Shown here: one piece after another, positions 10,990 to 25,210 of the stretch | How positions within the stretch are numbered: position 1 is the stretch's first letter | Layout: each line of letters begins with the position of its first letter | NCBI GenBank assembly: GCA_021397835.1 | Contig: JAJFZO010000065.1 | Location: 248,001 to 312,000 of the forward strand | Direction: 5' to 3' | Length of the DNA stretch: 64,000 nucleotides | From: Moringa oleifera | Lineage: Eukaryota; Streptophyta; Magnoliopsida; Brassicales; Moringaceae | Notes under the pieces: generated by a model | What the model was told of the DNA's origin: nothing | Seen by the model: the letters and a program-made list of their open reading frames with translations, nothing else | Databases searched by the model: none | Translations under genes and position numbers: made by a program

Positions 10990-13900
10990 ATTGATGAAGT
11001 ATATTATCCTATTTTGGAATCTTTGTTACGTGGGGTCATTTTTATGGAGCTGGAGAAGTTAATTAAATCTGGCTTGAAGAGAGACATGAGCCAGAGATCA
11101 GAAAGAGAGAGAGAGGTTTTGACATTTAGTGGGCGCATAGTATATAGTATTAGATATGGTGCAACAGAGATCTCATATGCCAAATTTTTGTGGGGTTGGT
11201 CTTATTTTTCCATTACGTCTGCGTTGAACGAGTCACTCAAGTCATCACCAACAAAGGATTGGACTGTTTCTTGGGTCATTTTTGCTTGTCAAAAGAGATT
11301 TTTGCTTTCTTTCTTTGAGGCACAGATTCTCTTTGTAACCCCCACAAGTTCCGTAAACTACTACATTCCTTTCCTTTCGCTTTCCTTTAACAACTGGATC
11401 ATCATCCCATGACTGCAAAATTTGTCTTCTATTTGTCATTGCCACTTTCCTACCATAATCATCACCAATTCCTGATAGCTTTCCACGCAAATTAAAGCAT
11501 CTTCTTTCCATGCATCCAAGTTAATTAGCCTAATATCACCCTAATACATCATGTTTACTTGCTCATCTAATTAAACTGTGCAAATTCGAGACCTCATAAA
11601 TTTATTTATTTTTTCTTTATCAGATTAACATATATATAGCAAATTACAAGAAAATTTTTTCATTTTCTTTGGAAAAAATCAGTATAAATTTAAAAAATTC
11701 ATCTAATTAATATGATTAAGAATAAAGATATAGATTACTATCAGATTTATTTTTAGACCGACAGATCATCAGGTTCAAAGAGGAGAGCCATCGGGGATGT
11801 CACGATCAATACTTCATTCCTCTGGATATTGGTGCTTTCATTTTCAATATTCAATGCTATACTTCATTTGGATAATGAAATTCAGGTAAAGATTCTATCT
11901 CTTATTGCAAAGTATGTATAGTTATAAGTTAATTTCTACGCTTTTGGTTGCCACGTTACTTGAATTACATCTTCTTTCCTTAGTCGTCCGTTGAAAATAC
12001 ACACGACTCTTGATCATTATTAGAAACCAAAGTATGATACTATTGACTTTGCCAAGAAACAAACATAAATTAAAGAGATTAACATTACGAAAAGAATAAA
12101 GGAAGAATTATGATGAGTTATGACTTTTGCTTTTATTACCAATTTTATAATGTCTTGTTTGGTTTCAGCTGACTCCCTAATTTAATATAAATGTTCTTCA
12201 CCTTCCCCAGAAATATTCTCACATGTAAGCACACCATCTTAAATGAATAATAAAACTAAGCAGAAAATAAGAAATTGTCAGTCCGAATGATTAATTGGCT
12301 TAACAGTAAGCATGCTATGTTCTTGCTTTATATCATTTCAATTTCTTGAATAATATATAGTCCCAGTCTTATCTAGGAAACCAAATTATTATCCGTTCAA
12401 TGTACAAATTGAACCTAACTAGACTGGCTGGAATAATTTGTACGCAGCTAGCACATGAGTTTGACGGGTAACTAATGCAACTGTGCCCTATTCACCAGAG
12501 AACTGTAGAGTATAATCAATGAATTAATTAATGTAATCTAAACTCAAGGGAGGGGTAACGATTAATTTTCAATTAAAGTTTCCATGTGAAGAACCAGGAA
12601 TCCGACACTGTCTCCGTTGTGGGAGTCCTTCGCCTAGGACAATCCAGTTCTTCTCTGCCTTATTGGGTGCAAACATATAGATATAAACTGTCATTTTTGT
12701 ACTCTATCTAATCTGGCATTCCTGTCTCTTAGCTAAATCGGCCTAAGCTCTTGCGCTCGATCAACTCCTTTCTTGCCAACCCATTTTATATTACACTTCG
12801 AAACGTGATAGCCGGATCATCTTCATTAACCCGATGGATCCCCACTAATCCATCCCTATTGACTTTGCTTCTTGTTTAATATATATGACATTCTTCAACA
12901 GGAAGATTTTATTCCGACTGAGACCAACATTCCCATTATTAAGGCACTAAAGGGCATAATCTTACTCATTACCCCCCCCCCCCCTCCCTCTGGCAGAGAC
13001 CTAATGCGTATCAGGCTGAAGGACTTTTACAGGTTGCTGAAGCAGTATCACTGTTTCCATGTCAATGTAATTGCAGACTTAATTAAGAAGGAAAATTAAT
13101 TTGAAAGTGATGGCTCTCATACAGAATGACATGAGAAAGTAAGTTGTAGGGTACCCTATATTACTTAGTTCTTTAAGGAAATTGTTTCCAATGTCGGGTC
13201 AAATGGCTTTGTATTTTCGTTTTCAGAAAACGTGACCTTATCAGGATTTTTGGTCACATAGTTAGAGGAATAGCCCTTTCAATCAAGAAATTAAGTAGAA
13301 AGAAAGAAAAATCTGATTAAATTGAACGCATAAATGAACTTGCACATGGGCGTCGGACCGTGCCCACGTGTGCCTGATGATCTGCACATGCCTCCACATG
13401 CTAAGTTTCACATAAAGACAAATATAATCACCAAACCATCTCCAATTATCCTATTGAAAATCAACTTAAGTGTACTAATTAGATTTTCTTAATCCCGCCC
13501 AAGATTTTTTGGTTCCCCTTTGTGTTGTAATTAATTTCTTTGCCTAATCCGAAACAGCAAACAAATTTGGTTAAAAACTTTATCATCATCTTGTCGATTA
13601 TTTTCATATTCCGTCACTCGTAAACGATTAAATGCAGTTTGAGATTTGTCCCTTTCTTTCCCTATACAAGAACCACATTGATATCCACATGATACACGAC
13701 AAAAATATCACGTAGAAGGAAGGCTAATGATACCAACTTTTCCGGCTAAGATCCAAGACAACACATAAGAATATGGGTATTCTTCAAGGCCATCGTCACA
13801 CGTTTACCGCACAGAAAGCTTGCTGAAATAGACCCATAATCGCAAATTAAGAATATCTTCAATTGATTAAAAAAATATTGATACGTAACAATTTAACAAA

Positions 13901-14989
13901 ATCAATTTTCAGATTAATATATGCAAACTCAGATTAGTAGAGAATTAATATTTTTCATATTTAAGCTGTATATTGTAGCTAATTGTGATTTCTTAATGAA
14001 ACAGTTTGTGTATTAATTAAGTGCATTTGGGTCTCCGACACGATGCATGTGCTTGGGGTACTATCCAGGTGAAATTAACAGATGAAATTATAATACATGG
14101 AGCCTACTTAGCTAATAGATCAAAAATCCTGCCCGTCTTTGTTTTTGCGTTTTTTGTTAGCAAGACAACCGATACTTACAATCCGTATATCATACCCACA
14201 GTTTCTGTTTGGTTTATAAGGAGAAAAAGATGATCAGATTCACGAGACGAGCTTGAGATGCTTATGATTTTTTTTTTTTTTGGTAGCTTCGGACCTGTTA
14301 GGTGTAGAACTGTGATATTACATTGTTCCTGTTGCCCAACAGCTTCTGTTCATGCCTAATCACAGGTGAACTAATTGTCTGAATGCATTCCATGAACTCG
14401 CCGGAAATAGAAAATTATGGATTAGTATAGGTAGAGAGTCTACAAAATACCTTATTTGCTAAAAAAGAAAGGCAAAATTTGTAAAAGAAACAAGATAATG
14501 CTCGATCGAGTACTAAAACTGCGAATTAATTCTTCCATGGAGCCGCAAAATATTGATTAAAACATTTACTTAATTAATTAATTAATCTGTCAATAATCGT
14601 TATCGATAGCCTGTAAAATAAGAAAACGAGGTATTTCAATAGTCATTAATGATCCAATTACAAGTCCTTAACCTACGTTTATTTGGCGGGAAACCATATT
14701 TTTTAATATGATTTTTGTTGATTTTTTTTTAGAAAAGAAGTGATTAAAATAATTACTTAATTAATTTTTACCATTTTCATAGTCTATGAGATAAAGAAAA
14801 ATAATTAATTATTTGAAAGGACAGTGATGAGAGTAAGAGATCCAAAGGGTAAAACATAATGGGTAGAAAATCAAAACTTTTGTTATGAATTTTGTTAATT
14901 TTATATTAAAAATAAAATATTTGTTAATAATTTATTATATTAACAAAAATAAACAAACAAGTTTATTATTTATTCATTAAATTATCATA

Positions 14990-15023
<34 letters not shown>

Positions 15024-15470
15024 CGAATTATTGTATAAACTCTGAATGTCTAAATTTTCTGTTTTTCATCTATCCACAGAGCTCAAGGATTATTATCATG
15101 TGAAATACAATTAAGCAAGAAGTTATTTAGTTTAATTAATAAAATGTTAATTTATAATATTCATTAATATTTAAAATTAAAAAAAACATATTTTTACTTT
15201 GACAAAGTGGATGCGTTTTCACTGAAATTGCATGAGTCAGGGGTTCACTGGCAAACATGCCCTACCTGTGTAGCCCGCACTCTCACGAACTGAAACTAGT
15301 CAACAAAAGAATGACGACGACCAATCACGGTAAAGAAAACTGCTACGTCAGACTGATGAGTAAGCCCCCTGGTGGAGCCAAACAGTACACTCTTTCACCT
15401 GGCGGTGCAGCTGCGCGCTGCCTTTCTACGTGCCCAGAGCCCTTGGCGTGACGCAAACTTTCTTGTTTGT
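10990..15470. other. Long intergenic region, no gene seen
   Basis: About 4.5 kb with only short, unsupported open frames. Visible items are a 13-C run near 12972, a G-box core CACGTG near 13370, and an (AT)n microsatellite at about 14995-15024. It probably contains the promoters of the diverging VUP-family gene (left) and START gene (right). I found no transposon termini or RNA gene. Confidence 0.5.
14995..15024. repeat. (AT)n microsatellite
   Basis: About 15 AT dinucleotides in the A+T-rich upstream region of the START-domain gene. Confidence 0.85.
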
Positions 15471-15477
15471 CTTGATG

Positions 15478-15485
15478 TATATAAA
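15478..15485 (+). promoter_or_regulatory. TATA box of the START-domain gene
   Basis: TATATAAA about 170 bp upstream of the ATG at 15649. It is placed for transcription starting near 15510 and a 5' UTR of about 140 nt. Confidence 0.55.
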
Positions 15486-15648
15486 TTCTAACTTCTTTTC
15501 TGAAACTAACTATGCTTGTTTTATATTTGTATTAATTGATTAATAAATGTAATGTGCCGATACACCCAAGAAAGCAAAGAGAAATAGAGAGGAAGAGTAA
15601 GAACTGCTCAATTATCTTCTGTTCAAGTCTGGGTTTGCTTGTTGAAGC

Positions 15649-18600
15649 ATGGTTAATTCATTTGGAAAGTATGTGAACAATGTGCAGATTTTGTTTATGT
15701 TAATTCAATTGGTTTTTTTGTTTCTCATTTGTTCTTGATTTTGTATCTCTCAATTTGTGTTGTGTTACTTTTTTTTTTCTTTTCTTGATAATGGCTTTAC
15801 TTCTCATGATTTTCTAGCTGCTTGGCGCAATTTAATTGATGATCAATGGATTCCAAGAAAAAAAATTCCAAGAAAAGAGAAGGAAAAATTAAACCTTGAG
15901 ATGGGTAGACGGGTTTCATCAAATCGAGCTGATGTTGAAGTATATTGTACAGGTACCTGAGGCGCATGGAGGAACATAGGGCAAGAAGAAATGTGGGTGA
16001 AGATGACTTGAACAATGTTGAATTTGTTGCAGACAATGAGGGGGAGATAAATGGTGCAGCAAGGAAGTGAGTGCTCAGAAATTCTTCAAAGATCAAAGAG
16101 ATCTCTACATTCTTAATTTTTTATATCTCTGAATTGGGTTTTCACTTTAAGGTATTTTTGTTTGGAATGTAAACTTTTTTTTTTTTTTGGTCAGTCCTCA
16201 AGGAGCATTACCTGGTCAAGTTCAGGACATGGAGGTTGATGACCAATTAGGGTTAGAACCTGAGATGAATCCCCAGGTAACTAATTTAGGGCATCCATCA
16301 AACTAAAATTTGGTGTTCTTTTCTTTAGGAAAAACCATTTCTTTAACTGTGAATTTAGTCTAGGGGTACTGTTTTCAAGTATTTTTTATCAACCATTTGA
16401 TAATCTCATGGCACATCAGAAATTCTTGGGGTTTTGGTTTTCACATTTCTAATAAAATGGGAAAACCCTAAAACCCCTTTGCGTTATTTCAAGATATGTG
16501 AATGAAAATTAAATCATACCCTGATCTGAATTTCTCCTAATTATGTATAGATCTTTGATTAATACTGTGTTTGGTACTCAAACTTGTGCCTATTTATTGA
16601 TTACAGGTTGATAACAATTCACAAGGCAATGAAGAACCTAGCTCTTCTGATTCACTGATTATCATTACCTCTCCTCCACCTCATTCACCGGGCTCTTGGT
16701 CATCCACAAATGCTAAAACGGATAACAAGGATAGGGCAAGCGACCTCATGGCAGTCACGGTGTGTGCTGATCCAAACAAGGCTAAGATTACTGAACTTGC
16801 CGTTGCAGCCATGGAAGAGCTGAGAAGAAAGGCCCTTGAAGGGGAACCACTGTGGCAGCGCAGTGCAGATGACGAAACTGAGGTCCTAAATGGCTTTCAA
16901 TATATGCGAGAATTTGGAACCCTAGACGAAACTTTGTTGGAGATAATAAAAATGATTGAGGTCGGAGAGCCTCAATTCGCTGACTGCAACTTCGATGTTC
17001 CATTGACAAATGAAGAAAAACCAATGTATAACCCACTTGGGCTGGATCCTCTCAATGTTGAAGCTTCAAGAGACGTTTGTTTTGTTAACATGAGTCCTCC
17101 CAGCATTGTTGATTTACTCATGGACTTGGTATGGTTTTCCTATTCCATTACACAATTTCCATTCACTAGTTACATAACTAAGTACTCATTATGTAAGTGA
17201 AGCTTGGCTAACCTTGATGTATGTTTTAATTTCTTGTTTTGGTAAATCAGAATAAGTGGTCTTCTGCATTTTGCAATATAGTCACAAGAGCGATGTTAGT
17301 AGGAGTTCAATCAGCAGGATCAGGGGCTCAGGGTTGTGATGGAAAGCTGCAAGTGGTAATGACTAATCTTCATTGATCTCCTCATTCTTTGTTGTTTATG
17401 CCCTTGACCAGCTCAGTATCAAAGCCTTGGCTGCACAAATCTTTTATCAAACAGTATCCAGTTCTCTTTGCAATGGAAAGTATATAATTACTGGATATCG
17501 CACTATAAATTAATGCAGGCTCGATTAATTTGATTTCCATTCCTTATTAATTGTTTGAGACGCTGAAGTTTTCAAATTAGAAGGAAAGAATCCTTTAACA
17601 TTGTTTTTTGGTCTGACATTGATTCTATATATTAGCAGCCTCAATCTAATATGAAAAAATATGATCTACATGTTTGTAGCTTGTCTGTTCACCAATCTAT
17701 TGTTGTCACAAGAGAACTTAGGTCTAAACCTCTTGGGGAAATAGAGGATTATCTTTAATTTCACGCCTCCTCCCTTTGCTTTACTGACCCACAAAGGGAA
17801 AAATCAACTAATATTAGCAGTGAAACCCTTTTTGATCATTTGTTTTACAGCAATAGTAGCGTGTTATTTGGTATAATACATTATCACTTTTTTCATGGCA
17901 TGACATTCTATTTTATGCTGTTTATACTTCAGTTTTGTCTTCAGGCAGCTCGAAGGGCTCTCACCAATTTGATGTTAATTTGAGGATGAATTCTTTTGTC
18001 AAACTGATAAGTTGCCTAGGAAGTTCTATTCTTGTGTCCATGTATGATATAAACTTAGTGAAAGTTTGGTTCCTGTGTCCATATCTATGAGATATAATGA
18101 ACTGTATGTCTGTCAATTTTGCTCATGTAAAGATTAAGACAGTGTTTCTAAGAAATTCTCAATCCAATTTTCAGATGTCAGCAGAATTCATTCTCCCATC
18201 GGTGCTTGTTCCAATTAGGGAGAGTTATTTTGCAAGGTATTGTAAGCAGCTGGCTCCTGACTCATGGGCAGTGGTTGATGTATCCTTAGAGAGTCTGTTC
18301 CCTTACCCATTAGTGAGATTCCGGCGAAAACCATCCGGCTGTTTAATCCAGGAATTGCCAAATGGATGCTCTAAGGTAATTGGCTAGATATGTTATATTA
18401 TCACACAGATCTTCCAAGGTTATATTCCTAACTTTCTTCTTGCTTGGGATCATGTATGAAATCCTTAGATCACATGGGTTGAGCACGTAGAAGTGGATGA
18501 TAGATTTCTTCATGACATTTTCAAGCCACTAGTTACCTCAGGTTATGCATTTTGCGCAAAGAGATGGCTTACAAGTATAACTCGACACTGCGACGAGCAT

Positions 18601-20024
18601 TCATCTGTGATGACTAGCACCAATCTTATTCGCGAGAGATGTAAAAACATGTCACTCTTACCTATTCACTTGCAATTGTCCTCTATAAAACTGATTATTT
18701 TGAGTTTCATAGTTTTTAATTCTTCTTTGGTTTAATTTGTACTCAGCATTGATACTGCAAGCTGGGAGAGAGAGCTTGATGAAGCTGGCTGAGAGAATGA
18801 TGAGAAACTTTTGTCAAGATATGAATGCTTCTACTGCAAATCCATGGACGCCACTGCATGCAGATGGAGCTCAAGATATTATGGTAATGACAAGAAATAT
18901 CAATGTGCCGCAACGAGAAAGGCCTCATACTGGCACATTACTTTTCACAACTTCAGTGTGTCTCCCTAGCTCACCAAAGAGAGTATTTGATTTCCTTCGT
19001 GATGTGACTAAAAGAACCAAGGTACGTTATATAGTTTCCTTTCTATGACTATTAAATCTATGAATTGATTTTAATTATCTAATCTTTTAATGTCCTTTCT
19101 TTGGTATGCCATATGTAGTGGGATATGCTTTCACATGGGAAGTTGATACGAGAACTGGCATATGTCCTCATTGGCAAGAATCCTCCGAATCGTGTCTCTA
19201 TAGTGCAAGCCAATGTAAGTTTAATGCAAATTACATCAGTTTAATTATAAACCTAATTGAAGTTCTTTTTTGGTTTTATATTGACAAAAAGCTGTGTTAT
19301 GTGCAGTCTTCTCCCACAGAGATAGATATCTTGTACCTGCAAAAGACCTACCAGGACATTACTGGCTCTTATGTGATATATGCACCTATGGATATCATGG
19401 CCATGTCCTCAGTGTTAAATGGTTGTAACCCTGATTCCATAGCTCTTTTGGCATCAGGGTTTGCTATATTACCCAACAAGCCAATAACGAAGCAAAGTGA
19501 TGAACATAATCTTGGTCTTGGGTGTCTTCTTACTATTGCATATCACATAATTGACCATGCAGTCGGGGATGAATATGTTCCGCCTGGATCAGTTGATACT
19601 ATCCATGAAATCATCAGAACAACAGCTGAGTGGATTAAGGATGCTCTAGTCCCCAAGAAACAAAATAACAATTTGCCTGGGCATGAACCAAGTTCTATGA
19701 GGGTTGATCATCCATCAACTCCTATGGAGGGTGACCCATCAAACTCGATGCAAGTTGATCCCCCAAATATGGTAATAATTTTGTGGTTTGCCGGATTTTA
19801 ATTATTGGTTTTGTAATGTTTGCATGTGAATATATTACTCGATTCTTAGGTTAAATATTTATTGCATATCTAATGATATTCTATGTAGCACGTAATCTTC
19901 TAGGCATGCATGCATTTCTGTGTTGATTTTTGGCCAAGGTTTTGGTTGGATATAGTTAATTGGTTTTTCTTTTTTTTTTTCTTTTCCTTCTTTTCCATAG
20001 AAAACAAATCCAGAAGGGAAATGA
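15649..20024 (+). CDS. Class IV HD-Zip-like START-domain protein lacking the homeodomain
   Basis: Eleven exons: 15649-15668, 15953-16066, 16195-16276, 16607-17128, 17251-17355, 18175-18375, 18469-18640, 18747-19021, 19119-19214, 19307-19771 and 20001-20024. All join in frame to give 691 aa. From about residue 130 the protein matches the START region of PDF2/ATML1/HDG factors: [16 protein letters not shown], then [55 protein letters not shown], the START-adjacent [30 protein letters not shown] and [14 protein letters not shown]. The first 130 residues (start [20 protein letters not shown]) are acidic and low-complexity, with no homeodomain WFQNRR helix and no zipper. None is found upstream to 15000 either. 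The family controls epidermal identity; START binds lipids. Without a DNA-binding domain, this could act only through partners or lipids. The exon 7 donor (GTAAAAA) is the least certain. Confidence 0.88.
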
Positions 20025-21835
20025 ACATGAAGGAATTCTAAAAGAAAAGGTGGGATGATGATATTTTGTGTTTAATATCTTGGCCTGCTAGCACATACAT
20101 ATTCTACTATATGTAATCTTTCAGTCATATTTCTAATATATTTTCTTTTGCTGTTGCAGTGAAGGGCGCTGCTAGGAAAGGAAGAATGTCCAGTATTTGC
20201 ACAGTAGAAAAGGCATCAGAGAAAGGGAATAGCTAGCAAGTTGAAAGAGTATAGTGTTTTATAGGGTTACATGTAGACTTACAGTGAAATTAAAGTGGAC
20301 AAAGAAAGAAAGCAAAGAAAGAAAAATTGTAAATGAAGTATATGTGTGTATAAGCGGAGATTTGTAGCCTATAAGTGTGTGGTAATATTGCAAGTATCTT
20401 GAGTTGTATATGTAGTTAGTTGTAGAGCCATGGAACTTAAACTAGAAGCTGTGGATCTAACTAGCTAGGAGTCCTTGTTTTCCATAATATTGTATGCCTT
20501 TGAAGTGAATAATCTTTTGTGAACAATATTCTCCTCTGATATACTGTATGCTCCAGCTTAATTGCTCATATGTGGTTCGATCAACAATGCTGAGATGAGA
20601 TCAGAAGCTCACGACGGTGAATTCCACTACTGAATTTTATGGCAGGCATGTATTGATTTAGGTTAATCTTGGCTTCTCTAACAAGGTACATATGTCCTTT
20701 TTGAGGAGATCACAAAGTTTCAGTTCATTTGCTGCTTCCATGTTGCTAGAAGCTTGAGGCAGACTGTCGGACTAAGAGGGAGGAGCCATGCATGGGGAGA
20801 CTGTTTGGCAGAGGAGAATATATGCATGCATGGCCTATTAGAGTAGAGAAGCTATTTGCCTGACATGAACAGCTAGGGAAGAGGTAGAAAGTCGATGAAT
20901 TTAGCATATATTAGGTATTGAAAAAGAAGAAAACCAAGAATCTATATAGATAATGGTTGATCACGTTCAGGTTACGACAAAAACTAGTAGATATTGCTAT
21001 GTTAGGGGTTAGCAGCATACATGAGCTTTCTCTAAACAATTTAGAATTCTTCGCATCTGCTCAACTTGTTGCTACCAGTCACTGAACTATCAGCAATGGG
21101 GATTGAGCCTAAGGATGAACTTGATAGAGTAGAAGATGGCTATGTATGACAAGAAAGCTGATCAATGGCTTTAGATCTTTACCAGTTAGTGTTAAATGGA
21201 TACCCATATTGTCAAAATCCTTTAAGAATGAACAACCCTTTTCTTTGTTGCCTTCCTAGTAACCCCAGATCTTACTTTGGGCCGACAATTTTGCACGTTC
21301 CTCTAAACTTTCAGGCAGCCCACTTAAATTAAAGTTTCTCAAACATTGGATCACTCGTTAAGGAGAATTGCTTGAATCTTCTACTATTGATTCTTACGGA
21401 GCACACAATCTTCCTTTCTCCCCGGCATGTGATTTTGACTCCTTGATTCAACTAGGTTGGAAGTTTTGAATCATCGAACCATCTTTCAAGGAAGAGTGAA
21501 AATTTTGAGCCATTCATGTGTAACGAATACTCATTAGGACAGAGAACTAAAAAGTACTCTACTTTGAATTTTTCTTTTTCTTTTCTTTGCCTTGATGATT
21601 CTTGAAGAAAAAGGTTTCATGGCGTGGCGAAATCCTAATGGGGTTTCAAACAAGCCGAAGCGAAATCCATCCCAGAGGATTCTCACCTTATAAAGGCAAC
21701 TTTCTTCCGAGACTGGCCTATTTCTAATAGGGAAAGCGGATCCTTTGTATACTTTAATGGGAAGGATGCTCTATCCCATGACAGTTTGGTAACATAAATC
21801 TTTTGGACTGAGGGTTCAGAGAAAAAGCACGTATA

Positions 21836-21873
<38 letters not shown>

Positions 21874-22225
21874 GGCTTAGGGGATTTCGAAGTAATCGGT
21901 GGTAGTTCGGCTTCCCCATACACACCAAGGCCCACCAACCCAAAAGGAAATTTCTTTGCACTTATTCTGAATAGAGTGCAACTGGGGTGGATCCATATTA
22001 TATTATTGAAAATCTGTGTTTTTTTTTTTGGGGGGGGTTTGTAGTTAAGTCAAAAGTTCTTTGATCTGAAATAGAGTCGTGAAGAACTTGGTTTTGTGTT
22101 TCTCGTCAAAACTTCTGCTGATCTTTGACGGTTTGGTTTCATTGCGATTTTCACAGTGCGGTTTCCTTGTTCGACTTCATAGACGCTTTGATAAAAACAT
22201 TGATTTGAACGAAAAATCGATTTTT
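20025..22225. other. 3' UTR of the START gene, then intergenic
   Basis: The first 500 bp look like a 3' UTR, perhaps with an intron (AAAAGGTGGG near 20048 to GTTGCAG near 20160). The rest has no gene. From about 21200 the composition becomes more balanced, with a (CT)16 run at 21840-21871. The open frame at 21683-21961 (-) runs through that microsatellite and is not credible. Confidence 0.5.
21840..21871. repeat. (CT)16 microsatellite
   Basis: An uninterrupted run of about 16 CT units upstream of the sugar-phosphate translocator gene. Confidence 0.9.
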
Positions 22226-22230
22226 GCACT

Positions 22231-24963
22231 ATGATTTTCAGTGCCAAGCAAATCGTAACGACGATAACAACAGCGATCAATGGGGTTGATTCCATTATTC
22301 GCAGAAATTCTCTGTACCCTACACAGCGATCCTCGCCTATGCCATCTCTACCAGCTCAAAACCACTCACAAAGCGGCCCTATTTCGATCTCGAAGCCCTT
22401 GCATCTCTCTTCCGTCGCGGGTGGGTCATTGAGGCCTCAAAAACCTGTGACTATATGCAAGGCGTACGAGGCGGACCGATCGCAGCCGATCCAGCCTTCT
22501 CCGAAGGAGGTGGTGAAACCGAAGGCAGCAAAGAGGGTAAAAATCGGGACTTTCTTTGCGACCTGGTGGGCTCTGAATGTGATCTTCAATATTTACAACA
22601 AAAAGGTCTTGAATGCGTATCCATACCCTTGGTTGACTTCTACGCTTTCTCTCGCAACTGGGTCTCTGATTATGCTCATCTCTTGGGCCACGAGGATCGC
22701 TGAGCCGCCCAAGACAGATTTCGATTTCTGGAAGACCTTGTTTCCGGTAAGTGAGTTGCGATGGGGAAGTGAGGAAAGATGACAGAAAACTGTGTTTTTT
22801 ATTGATGCATGCGACTGGGTTTTATCTGATGTTGACCTATTAGTTACTTTCAGGTGCTGTAATTGAGTTTTGGCTTCTGATAAGTACTTTTTGTTTGGTT
22901 GCTGAGAAAACTGAGGAAAAGAAAATGATGTTTTGCCTTTCTCTGTGTATTGTGGTGCGTTTTGTTTTCTGCAGAGAAGTAAAATACTCTCGAGTAAATC
23001 TTAATTAAGCCAATTGATTGAATTAGCTGCATTTTAGTGGAATTCTGTTCTTCTAAGTGCCAAACAATTGAACTTCTGAAGTTTAAAACTTCAAATTTTC
23101 AACCTTTTTCTAGGAAACCAAACAAAAAAAGCTGGATTTAGCTTCAAATGTTCATGATTTAGCTTAGAGTTATCCTCGGGTCAATCTTAGATTATAATCG
23201 GTATCATTTCTGATGTTTAGGTTGCTGTGGCACATACAATTGGGCATGTAGCAGCAACAGTAAGCATGTCAAAGGTGGCCGTTTCATTCACTCATATCAT
23301 CAAAAGTGGTGAGCCTGCATTTAGTGTTCTGGTGTCGAGGTTTCTTCTGGGCGAGACTTTCCCTGCCTCAGTGTACCTTTCTCTCATTCCCATCATCGGT
23401 GGTTGTGCTCTTTCTGCTCTGACTGAGCTCAACTTCAACATGACTGGTAACATAACTGATCTTCCATGTCTGAATGTTTGGTTCATTGATTCATTGGAAG
23501 TCCAGGTATATCTGTCTGAGAGGAAATGATTTTCTGGACATGGTTGTTGTCTGTTCTCTTTCAGGTTTTATGGGAGCAATGATCTCCAATTTGGCATTTG
23601 TCTTCCGAAACATATTCTCAAAGAGAGGCATGAAGGGGAAGTCTGTTAGCGGAATGAACTACTATGCCTGTCTCTCTATATTATCTCTCTTAATCCTCAC
23701 CCCTTTCGCAATTGCCATGGAAGGACCCAAAATGTGGGCAGCCGGATGGCAGAAGGCTCTGTCTGATATCGGACCACAATTCGTATGGTAATTTTCCCTT
23801 GCACTGCTACACGCATTTCTTATCAAAATTTACAAATAATTGATTAAATGCCTAATTGATATCTTCACACTTTATGAATTTCTAAGCTGCGGTTTGTCAA
23901 GTTTAGTTTCGCAATCTTAGTCTTTCATTTGAATTAAATGTTTCGGTATTAATCTTGTTTCCTTTCTAGAAGTTTGTTTTCCGGATTGGTATTCTTTTGG
24001 GTAATGGAATGTTTTGTGTGGCTGATATTGCACGAGATAGGTGGGTGGCAGCGCAGAGTGTGTTCTATCATCTCTACAATCAAGTGTCATACATGTCCCT
24101 GGACGAGATCTCTCCCTTGACATTTAGCATCGGTAACACCATGAAACGTATATCTGTCATAGTCTCTTCCATTATTATCTTCCGAACTCCTGTCCAGCCC
24201 ATCAATGCTCTTGGAGCTGCAATTGCTATCCTTGGAACCTTCTTGTACTCTCAGGTAATAGCCCATGCTCCTTACCAATTAAGCAGAATTATAATTTATT
24301 GACAGCTCCGTGTCTGAACCTTACTGTTGTGTCCAAACTGTATGCTTGATATGCAGACAAAACTATTTTGTTTTCTTCACAATTTACTTGTTTAAATGTT
24401 AAATTGTGGGCTGATAACAACAGAAGCATTGCAGCCGGAGCTTAACTTGTTATACCCGTTTTTACCTTTTGCAAATATTACTCGCCATGTTAAGGTAATA
24501 GAATACCATAGTATATTGTGCCCAGAATTCTTCCGATCTTGTGACGATGAATGTACAAAAGTGGTAGGTTTGAGACCTGATTGAGTGGCTGGTCACGGTA
24601 GTGTTAGATCTGGTTTCTGGGTTCTTTTTATATTGAACAATGGATTGGCTTTCACCAAAGTTGGTCAATAGTTATATCCATCAGTGTGTAATATTCTCGG
24701 TTGGTGTTCGGTGTTAGGTGATTCAAATGTATAAGTTGGACTTCCCCCAATTGATGCCTACCTAACATTAAGCATCTTATGAGATGCCTATAGTTTATTC
24801 CTCATCATGTGGTCAAAAAGTGATTTAATATTGCGGGAATATGCTTGGTTCATGCCACAGGAAAAGAACTTGATGCTCCCCTTCACTTCAATTTAGGCAG
24901 AGATTATGATATGATATCTGATTATTTAACTATGTGTTGTCTCTTTTGCAGGCGAAGCAGTGA
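22231..24963 (+). CDS. GPT: Plastid glucose-6-phosphate/phosphate translocator
   Basis: Five exons: 22231-22746, 23221-23446, 23565-23787, 24041-24254 and 24952-24963, giving 396 aa. The N-terminal 90 residues are rich in Ser and basic residues, as in a chloroplast transit peptide. Then come typical GPT blocks: [113 protein letters not shown] and [20 protein letters not shown], ending AKQ. It is a multi-spanning inner-envelope antiporter exchanging glucose-6-phosphate for inorganic phosphate, feeding starch synthesis and the oxidative pentose phosphate pathway, mainly in heterotrophic plastids. GPT1 and GPT2 paralogues cannot be told apart here. The last exon encodes only three residues and the stop. 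Confidence 0.95.
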
Positions 24964-25210
24964 GAAACGAGTTAAAGCAGCTTGGTGATGTAAGTAGAAG
25001 ACGGATTGACAAGGGAGGAAACTGTTGCCATTGTCAGGAGTTGTCGATGGTAGTTTAGAGGAGACGAGGCTGTGGATGCATGGTGGCTGGGTTTTGGAAG
25101 TTGAAGGAACCAGGGCCATGTGTTTGCTGTAGATAAGATTATTATGATATAATAAATAATGAGGTTTAAGACGTTATACAGGTTAAGCAGGTTTTTTTCT
25201 AATTATAAAG

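Noticed and set aside
11014..11412. 132-codon plus-strand open frame
   Set aside because: Low-complexity, no family resemblance, and positioned in the promoter of the divergent VUP-family gene.
12972..12984. Run of 13 C
   Set aside because: Isolated homopolymer, most likely of no function; length may be a sequencing issue.
21683..21961. 92-codon minus-strand open frame with RERERE
   Set aside because: Generated by the (CT)16 microsatellite.
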